Shown here: positions 10,431 to 24,754 of the stretch, one piece after another
Layout: every line of letters begins with the position of its first letter
How positions within the stretch are numbered: the first letter of the stretch is position 1
NCBI RefSeq assembly: GCF_029227915.1
Contig: NC_079876.1
Coordinates: 7,566,001 to 7,630,000, forward strand
Direction: 5' to 3'
DNA: 64,000 nt
DNA from: Hydractinia symbiolongicarpus
Lineage: Eukaryota > Cnidaria > Hydrozoa > Anthoathecata > Hydractiniidae
Notes under the pieces: model-generated
The model's database searches: none
Told to the model about the DNA's origin: nothing
Seen by the model: only the letters and a program-made list of their open reading frames with translations
Made by a program: the position numbers and the translations under genes

Positions 10431-13249
10431 AATTATTATTTCACCACTAAAGCCCATGAGACTTGTAGTATTTAAAAATATTTTCATTTTTGATGAGACG
10501 CTGAATAAAAGAAGTTTAATCGCCGGCAAACGAAAACCTGCGATTTCCCGTAAATCCCGGCTTGGCCCGTATAGTCAAAAGTATACAAAGAAAGTACCCA
10601 GGGAGTAAACTCATTTCCCGAACGATTTTTTAAATTATTTTTTCACCACTAAAACGCATGAGACTTGTAGTTTTCAAAAATGTTTTCATTTTTGATGAGA
10701 CGCTGAATAAAAGCAGTTTAATCGCCGGCAAACGAAAACCTGCGATTTCCCGTAAATCCCGGACTCGACCCGTATAGTCAAAAGTATACAAGGAAAGTAC
10801 CCAGGGAGTAACCTCATTTCCAGAACGATTTTTTAAATTATTTTTTCACCACTAAAACGCATGAGACTTGTAGTTTTCAAAAATGTTTTCATTTTTGATG
10901 AGACGCTGAATAAAAGAAGTTTAATCGCCGGCAAACGAAAACCTGCGATTTCCCGTAAATCCCGGACTCGGCCAGTATAGTCAAAAGTATACAAAGAAAG
11001 TACCCAGGGAGTAAACTCATTTCCCAAACGATTATTTAAATCATTATTTCACCACTAAAGCCCATGAGACTTGTAGTTTTTAAAAATGTTTTCATTTTTG
11101 ATGAGACGCTGAATAAAAGAAGTTTAATCGCCGGCAAACGAAAACCCGCGATTTCCCGTAAATCCCGGACTCGGCCCGTATAGTCAAAAGTTTACAAGGA
11201 AAGTACCCAGTGAGTAAACTCATTTCCCGAACGAATTTTTAAATTATTTTTTCACCACTAAAACGCATGAGACTTGTAGTTTTCAAAAATGTTTTCATTT
11301 TTGATGAGACGCTGAATAAAAGAAGTTTAATCGCCGGAAAACCAAAACCTGCAATTTCCCGTAAATCCCGGACTCGGCCCGTATAGTCAAAAGTATACAA
11401 AGAAAGTACCCAGGGAGTAAACTCATTTTCCGAACGATTTTTTAAAATATTTTTTCACCACTAAAACGCATGAGACTTGTAGTTTTCAAAAAGGTTTTCA
11501 ATTTTGATGAAACGCTGAATAAAAGAAGTTTAATCGCCGGCAAACGAAAACCTGCGATTTCCCGTAAATCCCGGACTCGGCCCGTATAGTAAAGAAAGTA
11601 CCCGGGATGTAAACTTATTTCCCGAAAGATTTTTTAAATTATTATTTCACCACTAAAACCCATGAGACTTATAGTTTTTAAAAATGTTTTCATTTTTGAT
11701 GAGACGCTGAATAAAAGAAGTTTAATCGCCGGCAAACGAAAACCCGCCATTTCCCGTAAACCCCGGACTCGGCCCGTATAGTCAAAAGTATACAAAGAAA
11801 GTACCCAGGGAGTAAACTCATTTTCCGAACGATTTTTTAAATTATTTTTTCACCACTACAACGCATGAGACTTGTAGTTTTAAAAAATGTTTTCATTTTT
11901 GATGAGACGCTTAATGAAAGAGGTTTAATCGACGGCAAACGAAGTCCCGCGATTTCCCGTAAATCCCGGGCTTGGCCCGTATAGTCGAATGTATACAAAG
12001 AAAGTACCCAGGGAGTAAACTCACTTCCCGAACGATTTTTTAATTTTTTTTTTCACCACTAAAACGCATGAGACTTGTAGTTTTCAAAAATGTTTTGATT
12101 TTTGATGAGACGGTTAATGAAAGAAGTTTAATCGCCGGCAATCGAAAACCCGCGATTTCCCGTAAATCCAGGGCTTGGCCCGTATAGTCGAATGTATACA
12201 AAGAAAGTACCCTGTGAGTAAACTCATTTCCCGAACGATTTTTTAAATTATTTTTTCACCACTAAAACGCATGAGACTTGTAGTTTTCAGAAATGTTTTC
12301 ATTTTTGATGAGACGCTTAATGAAAGTGGTTTAATCGCCAGCAAACGAAAACCCGCGATTTCCCGTAAATCCCGGGCTTGGCCCGTATAGTCGAATGTAT
12401 ACAAAGAAAGTACCCTGTGAGTAAACTCATTTCCAAAACGATTTTTTAAATTATCTTTTCACCACTAAAACGCATGAGACTTGTAGTTTTCAAAAATGTT
12501 TTCATTTTTGATGAGACGCTGAATAAAAGAAGTTTAATCGCCGGCAAACGAAAACCCGCCATTTCCCGTAAATCCCGGACTCGGCCCGTATAATCAAAAG
12601 TATACAAAGAAAGTACCCAGGGAGTAAACTCATTTCCCGAACGATTTCTTAAATTATTTTTTCACCACTAAAACGAATGAGACTTGTAGTTTTTAAAAAT
12701 GTTTTCATTTTTGATGAGACGCTTAATGAAAGAGGTTTAATCGCCGGCAAACGAAATCCCGCGTTTTCCCGTAAATCCGGGGCTTGGCCCGTATAGTCGA
12801 ATGTATACAAAGAAAGTACCCAGGGAGTAAACTCATTTCCCGAACGATTTTTTAAATATTTTTTTCACCACTAAAACGCATGAGACTTGTAGTTTTCAAA
12901 AAAGTTTTCATTTTTGATGAAACGCTGAATAAAAGAAGTTTAATCGCCGGCAAACGAAAACCCGCGATTTCCCGTAAATGCCGGCTTGGCCCGTATAGCC
13001 AAAAGTATACAAAGAAAGTACCCAGGGAGTAAACTCATTTCCCGAACGATTTTTTAAATTATTTTTTCACCACTAAAACGCATGAGACTTGTAGTTTTCA
13101 AAAATGTTTTCATTTTTGATGAGACGCTGAATAAAAGCAGTTTAATCGCCTGCAAACGAAAACCTGCGATTTGCCGTAAATCCCGGACTCGGCCCGTACA
13201 GTCAAAAGTATACAAGGAAAGTACCCAGGGAGTAACCTCATTTCCAGAA

Positions 13250-16200
13250 CGATTTTTTAAATTATTTTTTCACCACTAAAACGCATGAGACTTGTAGTTT
13301 TCAAAAATGTTTTCATTTTTGATGAGACGCTGAATAAAAGAAGTTTAATCGCCGGCAAACGAAAACCTGCGATTTCCCGTAAATCCCGGACTCGGCCCGT
13401 ATAGTCAAAAGTATACAAAGAAAGTACCCAGGGAGTAAACTCATTTCCCAAACGATTATTTAAATTATTATTTCACCACTAAAGCCCATGACACTTGTAG
13501 TTTTTAAAAATGTTTTCATTTTTGATGAGACGCTGAATAAAAGAAGTTTAATCGCCGGCAAACGAAAACCCGCGATTTCCCGTAAATCCCGGACTCGGCC
13601 CGTATAGTCAAAAGTATACAAGGAAAGTACCCAGTGAGTAAACTCGTTTCCCGAACGAATTTTTAAATTATTTTTTCACCACTAAAACGCATGAGACTTG
13701 TAGTTTTCAGAAATGTTTTCATTTTTGATGAGACGCTTAATGAAAGTGGTTTAATCACCGGCAAACGAAAACCCGCGATTTCCCGTAAATCCCGGGCTTG
13801 GCCCGTATAGTCGAATGTATACAAAGAAAGTACCATGTGAGTAAACTCATTTCCAAAACGATTTTTTAAATTATCTTTTCACCACTAAAACGCTTGAGAC
13901 TTGTAGTTTTCAAAAATGTTTTCATTTTTGATGAGACGCTGAATAAAAGAAGTTTAATCGCCGGCAAACGAAAACCCGCGACTTCCCGTAAATCCCGGAC
14001 TCGGCCCGTATAGTCAAAAGAATACAAAGAAAGTACCCAGGGAGTAAACTCATTTCCCGAACGATTTTATAAATTATTTTTTCACCACTAAAACGCATGA
14101 GACTTGTAGTTTTCAAAAATGTTTTCATTTTTGATGAGACGCTTAATAAAAGAAGTTTAATCGCCGGCAAACGAAAACCTGCGATTTCCCGTAAATCCCG
14201 GACTCGGCCGGTATAGTCAAAAGTATACAAAGAAAGTACCCAGGGAGTAAACTCATTTCCCAAACGATTATTTAAATTATTATTTCACCACTAAAACCCA
14301 TGAGACTTGTAGTTTTTAAAAGTGTTTTCATTTTTGATGAGACGCTGAATAAAAGAAGTTTAGTCGCCGGCAAACGAAAACCCGCCATTTCCCGTAAATC
14401 CCGGACTCGGCCCGTATAGTCAAAAGTATACAAGGAAAGTACCCAGTGAGTAAACTCATTTCCCGAACGAATTTTTAAATTATTTTTTCACCACTAAAAC
14501 GCATGAGACTTGTAGTTTTCAGAAATGTTTTCATTTTTGATGAGACGCCTAATGAAAGTGGTGTAATCGCCGGCAAACGAAAACCCGCGATTTCCCGTAA
14601 ATCCCGGGCTTGGCCCGTATAGTCGAATGTATACAAAGAAAGTACCCTGTGAGTAAACTCATTTCCAAAACGATTTTTTAAATTATTTTTTCACCACTAA
14701 AACGCTTGAGACTTGTAGTTTTCAAAAATGTTTTCATTTTTGATGAGACGCTGAATAAAAGAAGTTTAATCGCCGGAAAACGAAAACCCGCCATTTCCCG
14801 TAAACCCCGACTCGGCCCGCATAGTCAAAAGTATACAAAGAAAGTACCCAGGGAGTAAACTCATTTCCGAACGATTTTTTAAATTATTTTTTCATCACTA
14901 AAACGCATGAGACTTGTAGTTTTCAAAAATGTTTTCATTTTTGATGAGACGCTGAATAAAAGAAGTTTAATCGCCGGCAAACGAAAACCTGCGATTTCCC
15001 GTAAATCCCGGACTTGGCCCGTATAGTCAAAAGTATACAAAGAAAGTACCCAGGGAGTAAACTCATTTCCCAAACGATTATTTAAATTATTATTTCACCA
15101 CTAAAGCCCATGAGACTTGTAGTTTTTAAAAATGTTTTCATTTTTGATGAGACGCTGAATAAAAGAAGTTTAATCGCCGGCAAACGAAAACCCGCGATTT
15201 CCCGTAAATCCCGGACTTGGCCCGTATAGTCAAAAGTATACAAGGAAAGTACCCAGTGAGTAAACTCGTTTCCCGAACGAATTTTTAAATTATTTTTTCA
15301 CCACTAAAACGCATGAGACTTGTAGTTTTCAGAATTGTTTTCATTTTTGATGAGACGCTTAATGAAAGTGGTTTAATCACCGGCAAACGAAAACCCGCGA
15401 TTTCCCGTAAATCCCGGGCTTGGCCCGTATAGTCGAATGTATACAAAGAAAGTACCATGTGAGTAAACTCATTTCCAAAACGATTTTTTAAATTATCTTT
15501 TCACCACTAAAACGCTTGAGACTTGTAGTTTTCAAAAATGTTTTCATTTTTGATGAGACGCTGAATAAAAGAAGTTTAATCGCCGGCAAACGAAAACCCG
15601 CGACTTCCCGTAAATCCCGGACTCGGCCCGTATAGTCAAAAGTATACAAAGAAAGTACCCAGGGAGTAAATTCATTTCCCGAACGATTTTATAAATTATT
15701 TTTTCACCACTAAAACGCATGAGACTTGTAGTTTTCAAAAATGTTTTCATTTGTGATGAGACGCTTAATAAAAGAAGTTTAATCGCCGGCAAACGAAAAC
15801 CTGCGATTTCCCGTAAATCCCGGACTCGGCCCGTATAGTCAAAAGTATACAAAGAAAGTACCCAGGGAGTAAACTCATTTCCCAAACGATTATTTAAATT
15901 ATTATTTCACCACTAAAGCCCATGAGACTTGTAGTTTTTAAAAGTGTTTTCATTTTTGATGAGACGCTGAATAAAAGAAGTTTAGTCGCCGGCAAACGAA
16001 AACCCGCCATTTCCCGTAAATCCCGGACTCGGCCCGTATAGTCAAAAGTATACAAGGAAAGTACCCAGTGAGTAAACTCATTTCCCGAACGAATTTTTAA
16101 ATTATTTTTTCACCACTAAAACGCATGAGACTTGTAGTTTTCAGAAATGTTTTCATTTTTGATGAGACGCCTAATGAAAGTGGTGTAATCGCCGGCAAAC

Positions 16201-17130
16201 GAAAACCCGCGATTTCCCGTAAATCCCGGGCTTGGCCCGTATAGTCGAATGTATACAAAGAAAGTACCCTGTGAGTAAACTCATTTCCAAAACGATTTTT
16301 TAAATTATCTTTTCACCACTAAAACGCTTGAGACTTGTAGTTTTCAAAAATGTTTTCATTTTGGATGAGACGCTGAATAAAAGAAGTTTAATCGCCGGAA
16401 AACGAAAACCCGCCATTTCCCGTAAACCCCGACTCGGCCCGCATAGTCAAAAGTATACAAAGAAAGTACCCAGGGAGTAAACTCATTTCCGAACGATTTT
16501 TTAAATTATTTTTTCACCACTAAAACGCATGAGACTTGTAGTTTTCAAAAATGTTTTCATTTTTGATGAGACGCTGAATAAAAGAAGTTTAATCGCCGGC
16601 AAACGAAAACCTGCGATTTCCCGTAAATCCCGGACTCGGCCCGTATAGTCAAAAGTATACAAAGAAAGTACCCAGGGAGTAAACTCATTTCCCAAACGAT
16701 TATTTAAATTATTATTTCACCACTAAAGCCCATGAGACTTGTAGTTTTCAAAAATGTTTTCATTTTTGATGAGACGCTGAATAAAAGAAGTTTAATCGCC
16801 GGCAAACGAAAACCCGCGATTTCCCGTAAATCCCGGACTCGGCCCGTATAGTCAAAAGTATACAAGGAAAGTACCCAGTGAGTAAACTCGTTTCCCGAAC
16901 GAATTTTTAAATTATTTTTTCACCACTAAAACGCATGAGACTTGTAGTTTTCAGAAATGTTTTCATTTTTGATGAGACGCTTAATGAAAGTGGTTTAATC
17001 ACCGGCAAACGAAAACCTGCGACTTCCCGTAAATCCCGGGCTTGGCCCGTATAGTCGAATGTATACAAAGAAAGTACCATGTGAGTAAACTCATTTCCAA
17101 AACGATTTTTTAAATTATCTTTTCACCACT
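13250..17130. repeat. 8-monomer higher-order repeat, about 2.4 copies (1622-bp unit)
   Basis: Features at 13257, 14879 and 16501, and at 13922 and 15544, are each separated by exactly 1622 bp (8 x 203 less 2). Copies run about 13250-14871, 14872-16493 and a partial copy to about 17130, where similarity at this offset ends. Shared marks include the ordered series of GATTATTTAAATTATTATTTC, TTTTAAAAGTG and GGAAAACG variants. The same monomer order is visible from about 1400 to 2980, so the block also has distant copies. Confidence 0.85.
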
Positions 17131-17754
17131 AAAACGCATGAGACTTGTAGTTTTTAAAAATGTTTTCATTTTTGATGAGACGCTGAATAAAAGCAGTTTA
17201 ATCGCCGGCAAACGAAAACCTGCGATTTGCCGTAAATCCCGGACTCGGCCCGTATAGTCAAAAGTATACAAGGAAAGTACCCAGGGAGTAAACTCATTTC
17301 CAGAACGATTTTTTAAATTATTTTTTCACCACTAAAACGCATGAGACTTGTAGTTTTTAAAAATGTTTTCATTTTTGATGAGACGCTGAATAAAAGAAGT
17401 TTAATCGCCGGCAAACGAAAACCTGCGATTTCCCGTATATCCCGGACTCGGCCAGTATAGTCAAAAGTATACAAAGAAAGTACCTAGGGAGTAAACTCGT
17501 TTCCCAAACGATTATTTAAATTATTATTTCACCACTAAAGCCCATGAGACTTGTAGTTTTTAAAAATGTTTTCATTTTTGATGAGACGCTGAATAAAAGA
17601 AGTTTAATCGCCGGCAAACAAAAACCCGCGATTTCCCGTAAATCCCGGACTCGGCCCGTATAGTCAAAAGTATACAAGGAAAGTACCCAGTGAGTAAACT
17701 CGTTTCCCGAACGAATTTTTAAATTATTTTTTCACCACTAAAACGCATGAGAGT

Positions 17755-17930
17755 TGTATTTTCAGAAATGTTTTCATTTTTGATGAGACGCTTAATGAAA
17801 GCGAAAACCCGCGATTTCCCGTAAATCTCGGGCTTGGCCCGTATAGTCGAATGTATACAAAGAAAGTACCATGTGAGTAAACTCATTTCCAAAACGATTT
17901 TTTAAATTATCTTTTCACCACTAAAACGCT
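17755..17930. repeat. Deleted satellite monomer (about 20 bp missing)
   Basis: After GACGCTTAATGAAAG at about 17787-17801 the sequence jumps straight to CGAAAACCCGCG. The usual TGGTTTAATCACCGGCAAAC segment, 20 bp including the GCCGGC/ACCGGC site, is missing. The same monomer has GAGAGTTGTATTTTCAG in place of the normal anchor. It appears to be a private deletion; I did not find a second copy. Confidence 0.8.
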
Positions 17931-20900
17931 TGAGACTTGTAGTTTTCAAAAATGTTTTCATTTTTGATGAGACGCTGAATAAAAGAAGTTTAATCGCCGG
18001 CAAACGAAAACCCGCAATTTCCCGTAAACCCCGGACTCGACCGGTATAGTCAAAAGTATACAAAGAAAGTACCCAGGGAGTAAACCCATTTCCCGAAAGA
18101 TTTTTTATATTATTTTTTACCACTAAACGCATGAGACTTGTAGTTTTCAAAAATATTTTCATATTTGATGGGACGCTGAATAAAAGAAGTTTAATCGCCG
18201 GCAAACGAAAATCCGCGATTTCCCGTAAATCCCGGACTCAGCCCGTGTAATTAAAAGTATACAAAGAAAGTACCCAGGGAGTAAACTTATTTCTCGAACG
18301 ATTTTTTAAATTATTTTTTCACCACTAAAACGCATGAGACTTGTAGTTTTCAAAAATGTTTTTATTTTTGATGAGACGCTGAATAAAAGAAGTTTAATCG
18401 CCGGCAAACGAAAACCCGCCATTTCCCGTAAACCCCGGACTCGACCGGTATAGTCAAAAGTATACAAAGAAAGTACCCAGGGAGTAAACCCATTTCCCGA
18501 AAGATTTTTTATATTATTTTTTACCACTAAACGCATGAGACTTGTAGTTTTCAAAATTATTTTCATATTTGATGGGACGCTGAATAAAAGAAGTTTAATC
18601 GCTGGCAAACGAAAATCCGCGATTTCCCGTAAATCCCGGACTCGGCCCGTATAATCAAAAGTATACAAAGAAAGTACCCAGGGAGTAAACTCATTTCCCG
18701 AACGATTTTTTAAATTATTTTTTCACCACTAAAACGCATGAGACTTGTAGTTTTTAAAAATGTTTTCATTTTTGATGAGACGCTTAATGAAAGAGGTTTA
18801 ATCGCCGGCAAACGGAATCCCGCGTTTTCCCGTAAATCCGGGGCTTGGCCCGTATAGTCGAATGTATACAAAGAAAGTACCCAGGGAGTAAACTCATTTC
18901 GCGAACGATTTTTTAAATATTTTTTTCACCACTAAAACGCATGAGACATGTAGTTTTCAAAAAAGTTTTCATTTTTGATGAAACGTTGAATAAAAGAAGT
19001 TTAATCGCCGGCAAACGAAAACCCGCGATTTCCCGTAAATCCCGGCTTGGCCCGTATAGTCAAAAGTATACAAAGAAAGTACCCAGGGAGTAAACTCATT
19101 TCCCGAACGATTTTTTAAATTATTTTTTCACCACTAAAACGCATGAGACTTGTAGTTTTCAAAAATGTTTTCATTTTTGATGAGACGCTGAATAAAAGCA
19201 GTTTAATCGCCGGCAAACGAAAACCTGCGATTTGCCGTAAATCCCGGACTCGGCCCGTATAGTCAAAAGTATACAAGGAAAGTACCCAGGGAGTAACCTC
19301 ATTTCCAGAACGATTTTTTAAATTATTTTTTCACCACTAAAACGCATGAGACTTGTAGTTTTCAAAAATGTTTTCATTTTTGATGAGACGCTGAATAAAA
19401 GAAGTTTAATCGCCGGCAAACGAAAACCTGCGATTTCCCGTAAATCCCGGACTCGGCCCGTATAGTCAAAAGTATACAAAGAAAGTACCGAGGGAGTAAA
19501 CTCATTTCCCAAACGATTATTTAAATTATTATTTCACCACTAAAGCCCATGAGACTTGTAGTTTTTAAAAATGTTTTCATTTTTGATGAGACGCTGAATA
19601 AAAGAAGTTTAATCGCCGGCAAACGAAAACCCGCGATTTCCCGTAAATCCCGGACTCGGCCCGTATAGTCAAAAGTATACAAGGAAAGTACCCAGTTAGT
19701 AATTTTGTTTCCCGAACGAATTTTTAAATTATTTTTTCACCACTAAAACGCATAAGACTTGTAGTTTTCAAAAATGTTTTCATTTTTGATGAGACGCTGA
19801 ATAAAAGAAGTTTAATCGCCGGCAAACGAAAACCCGCCATTTCCCGTAAATCCCTGGCTTGGCCCGTATAGTCGAATGTATACAAAGAAAGTACCATGTG
19901 AGTAAACTCATTTCCAAAACGATTTTTTAAATTATCTTTTCACCACTAAAACGCTTGAGACTTGTAGTTTTCAAAAATGTTTTCATTTTTGATGAGACGC
20001 TGAATAAAAGAAGTTTAATCGCCGGCAAACGAAAACCCGCCATTTCCCGTAAACCCCGGACTCGGCCCGCATAGTCAAAAGTATACAAAGAAAGTACCCA
20101 GGGAGTAAACTCATTTCCCGAACGATGTTTTCACCACTAAAACGCATGAGACTTGTAGTTTTCAAAAATGTTTTCATTTTTGATGAGACGCTGAATAAAA
20201 GAAGTTTAATCGCGGGCAAACAAAAACCTGCGATTTCCAGTAAATCCCGGGCTCGGCCCGTATAGTCAAAAGTATACAAAGAAAGTACCCAGGGTGTAAA
20301 CTCATTTCCCGAACGATTTGTTAAATTATTATTCACCACTAAAGCCCATGAGACTTGTAGTATTTAAAAATATTTTCATTTTTGATGAGACGCTGAATAA
20401 AAGAAGTTTAATCGCCGGCAAACGAAAACCCGCGACTTCCCGTAAATCCCGGGCTTGGCCCGTATAGTCGAATGTATACAAAGAAAGTACCCTGTGAGTA
20501 AACTCATTTCCAAAACGATTTTTTAAATTATCTTTTCACCACTAAAACGCTTGAGACTTGTAGTTTTCAAAAATGTTTTCATTTTTCATGAGACGCTGAA
20601 TAAAAGAAGTTTAATCGCCGGAAAACGAAAACCCGCCATTTCCCGTAAACCCCGACTCGGCCCGCATAGTCAAAAGTATACAAGGAAAGTACCCAGTGAG
20701 TAAACTCATTTCCGAACGATTTTTTAAATTATTTTTTCACCACTAAAACGCATGAGACTTGTAGTTTTCAAAAATGTTTTCATTTTTGATGAGACGCTGA
20801 ATAAAAGAAGTTTAATCGCCGGCAAACGAAAACCAGCGATTTCCCGTAAATCCCGGACTCGGCCCGTATAGTCAAAAGTATACAAAGAAAGTACCCAGGG

Positions 20901-21009
20901 AGTAAACTCATTTCCCAAACGATTATTTAAATTATTATTTCACCACTAAAGCCCATGAGACTTGTAGTTTTTAAAAATGTTTTCATTTTTGATGAGACGC
21001 TGAATAAAA

Positions 21010-21820
21010 GAAGTTTAATCGCCGGCAAACGAAAACCCGCGATTTCCCGTAAATCCCGGACTCGGCCCGTATAGTCAAAAGTATACAAGGAAAGTACCCA
21101 GTGAGTAAACTCGTTTCCCGAACGAATTTTTAAATTATTTTTTCACCACTAAAACGCATGAGACTTGTAGTTTTCAGAAATGTTTTCATTTTTGATGAGA
21201 CGCTGAATAAAAGAAGTTTAATCGCCGGCAAACGAAAACCCGCGATTTCCCGTAAATCCCAGACTCGGCCCGTATAGTCAAAAGTATACAAGGAAAGTAC
21301 CCAGTGAGTAAACTCGTTTCCCGAACGAATTTTTAAATCATTTTTTCACCACTAAAACGCATGAGACTTGTAGTTTTTAAAAGTGTTTTCATTTTTGATG
21401 AGACGCTGAATAAAAGAAGTTTAATCGCCGGCAAACGAAAACCCGCGATTTCCCGTAAATCCCGGACTCGGCCCGTATAGTCAAAAGTATACAAGGAAAG
21501 TACCCAGTGAGTAAACCCGTTTCCCGAACGAATTTTTAAATTATTTTTTCACCACTAAAACGCATGAGACTTGTAGTTTTCAGAAATGTTTTCATTTTTG
21601 ATGAGACGCTGAATAAAAGAAGTTTAATCGCCGGCAAACGAAAACCCGCGATTTCCCGTAAATCCCAGACTCGGCCCGTATAGTCAAAAGTATACAAGGA
21701 AAGTACCCAGTGAGTAAACTCGTTCCCGAACGAATTTTTAAATCATTTTTTCACCACTAAAACGCATGAGACTTGTAGTTTTTAAAAGTGTTTTCATTTT
21801 TGATGAGACGCTGAATAAAA
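21010..21820. repeat. Tandem dimer duplication (2 x 406 bp)
   Basis: The variant CCCAGACTCGG at about 21258 and 21664, and the TTTTAAAAGTG monomer that follows, recur at 405-406 bp. Copies are about 21010-21415 and 21416-21820. The second has a one-base loss in the CGTTCCCGAACG run near 21721. Similarity at this offset ends where TTTAGTCGCCGTC appears. Confidence 0.75.
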
Positions 21821-23747
21821 GAAGTTTAGTCGCCGTCAAACGAAAACCGCCATTTCCCGTAAATTCCGGACTCGGCCCGTATAGTCAAAAGTATACAAGG
21901 AAAGTACCCAGTGAGTAAACTCATTTCCCGAACGAATTTTTAAATTATTTTTTCACCACTAAAACGCATGAGACTTGTAGTTTTCAGAAATGTTTTCATT
22001 TTTGATGAGACGCCTAATGAAAGTGGTGGAATCGCCGGCAAACGAAAACCCGCGATTTCCCGTAAATCCCGGGCTTGGCCCGTATAGTCGAATGTATACA
22101 AAGAAAGTACCCTGTGAGTAAACTCATTTCCAAAACGATTTTTTAAATTATCTTTTCACCACTAAAACGCTTGAGACTTGTAGTTTTCAAAAATGTTTTC
22201 ATTTTTCATGAGACGCTGAATAAAAGAAGTTTAATCGCCGGAAAACGAAAACCCGCCATTTCCCGTAAACCCCGACTCGGCCCGCATAGTCAAAAGTATA
22301 CAAGGAAAGTACCCAGTGAGTAAACTCATTTCCGAACGATTTTTTAAACTATTTTTTCACCACTAAAACGCATGAGACTTGTAGTTTTCAAAAATGTTTT
22401 CATTTTTGATGAGACGCTGAATAAAAGAAGTTTAATCGCCGGCAAACGAAAACCTGCGATTTCCCGTAAATCCCGGACTCGGCCCGTATAGTCAAAAGTA
22501 TACAAAGAAAGTACCCAGGGAGTAAACTCATTTCCCAAACGATTATTTAAATTATTATTTCACCACTAAAGCCCATGAGACTTGTAGTTTTTAAAAATGT
22601 TTTCATTTTTGATGAGACGCTGAATAAAAGAAGTTTAATCGCTGGCAAACGAAAACCCGCGATTTCCCGTAAATCCCGGACTCGGCCCGTATAGTCAAAA
22701 GTATACAAGGAAAGTACCCAGTGAGTAAACTCGTTTCCCGAACGAATTTTTAAATCATTTTTTCACCACTAAAACGCATGAGACTTGTAGTTTTTAAAAG
22801 TGTTTTCATTTTTGATGAGACGCTGAATAAAAGAAGTTTAGTCGCCGGCAAACGAAAACCCGCCATTTCCCGTAAATTCCGGACTCGGCCCGTATAGTCA
22901 AAAGTATACAAGGAAAGTACCCAGTGAGTAAACTCATTTCCCGAACGAATTTTTAAATTATTTTTTCACCACTAAAACGCATGAGACTTGTTGTTTTCAG
23001 AAATGTTTTCATTTTTGATGAGACGCCTAATGAAAGTGGTGGAATCGCCGGCAAACGAAAACCCGCGATTTCCCGTAAATCCCGGGCTTGGCCCGTATAG
23101 TCGAATGTATACAAAGAAAGTACCCTGTGAGTAAACTCATTTCCAAAACGATTTTTTAAATTATCTTTTCACCACTAAAACGCTTGAGACTTGTAGTTTT
23201 CAAAAATGTTTTCATTTTTCATGAGACGCTGAATAAAAGAAGTTTAATCGCCGGAAAACGAAAACCCGCCATTTCCCGTAAACCCCGACTCGGCCCGCAT
23301 AGTCAAAAGTATACAAGGAAAGTACCCAGTGAGTAAACTCATTTCCGAACGATTTTTTAAATTATTTTTTCACCACTAAAACGCATGAGACTTGTAGTTT
23401 TCAAAAATGTTTTCATTTTTGATGAGACGCTGAATAAAAGAAGTTTAATCGCCGGCAAACGAAAACCTGCGATTTCCCGTAAATCCCGGACTCGGCCCGT
23501 ATAGTCAAAAGTATACAAAGAAAGTACCCAGGGAGCAAACTCATTTCCCAAACGATTATTTAAATTATTATTTCACCACTAAAGCCCATGAGACTTGTAG
23601 TTTTTAAAAATGTTTTCATTTTTGATGAGACGCTGAATAAAAGAAGTTTAATCGCCGGCAAACGAAAACCCGCGATTTCCCGTAAATCCCGGACTCGGCC
23701 CGTATAGTCAAAAGTATACAAGGAAAGTACCCAGTGAGTAAACTCGT
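21722..23747. repeat. 5-monomer higher-order repeat (2 x 1013 bp)
   Basis: The rare variants GGTGGAATCGCC (22025 and 23038) and TTTTTCATGAGACG (22202 and 23215) recur at 1013 bp. Copy limits are about 21722-22734 and 22735-23747. A related stretch lies 1620 bp upstream, where TTTTTCATGAG occurs at 20582. The family has therefore been copied in 5-monomer and 8-monomer steps. Confidence 0.8.
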
Positions 23748-24754
23748 TTCCCGAACGAATTTTTAAATTATTTTTTCACCACTAAAACGCATGAGACTTG
23801 TAGTTTTCAGAAATGTTTTCATTTTTGATGAGACGCTGAATAAAAGAAGTTTAATCGCCGGCAAACGAAAACCCGCGATTTCCCGTAAATCCCGGACTCG
23901 GCCCGTATAGTCAAAAGTATACAAGGAAAGTACCCAGTGAGTAAACTCGTTTCCCGAACGAATTTTTAAATCATTTTTTCACCACTAAAACGCATGAGAC
24001 TTGTAGTTTTTAAAAGTGTTTTCATTTTTGATGAGACGCTGAATAAAAGAAGTTTAGTCGCCGGCAAACGAAAACCCGCCATTTCCCGTAAATTCCGGAC
24101 TCGGCCCGTATAGTCAAAAGTATACAAGGAAAGTACCCAGTGAGTAAACTCATTTCCGAACGATTTTTTAAATTATTTTTTCACCACTAAAACGCATGAG
24201 ACTTGTAGTTTTCAAAAATGTTTTCATTTTTGATGAGACGCTGAATAAAAGAAGTTTAATCGCCGGCAAACGAAAACCTGCGATTTCCCGTAAATCCCGG
24301 ACTCGGCCCGTATAGTCAAAAGTATACAAAGAAAGTACCCAGGGAGTAAACTCATTTCCCAAACGATTATTTAAATTATTATTTCACCACTAAAGCCCAT
24401 GAGACTTGTAGTTTTTAAAAATGTTTTCATTTTTGATGAGACGCTGAATAAAAGAAGTTTAATCGCCGGCAAACGAAAACCCGCGATTTCCCGTAAATCC
24501 CGGACTCGGCCCGTATAGTCAAAAGTATACAAGGAAAGTACCCAGTGAGTAAACTCGTTTCCCGAACGAATTTTTAAATTATTTTTTCACCACTAAAACG
24601 CATGAGACTTGTAGTTTTCAGAAATGTTTTCATTTTTGATGAGACGCTTAATGAAAGTGGTTTAATCACCGGCAAGCGAAAACCCGCGATTTCCCGTAAA
24701 TCCCGGGCTTGGCCCGTATAGTCGAATGTATACAAAGAAAGTACCATGTGAGTA

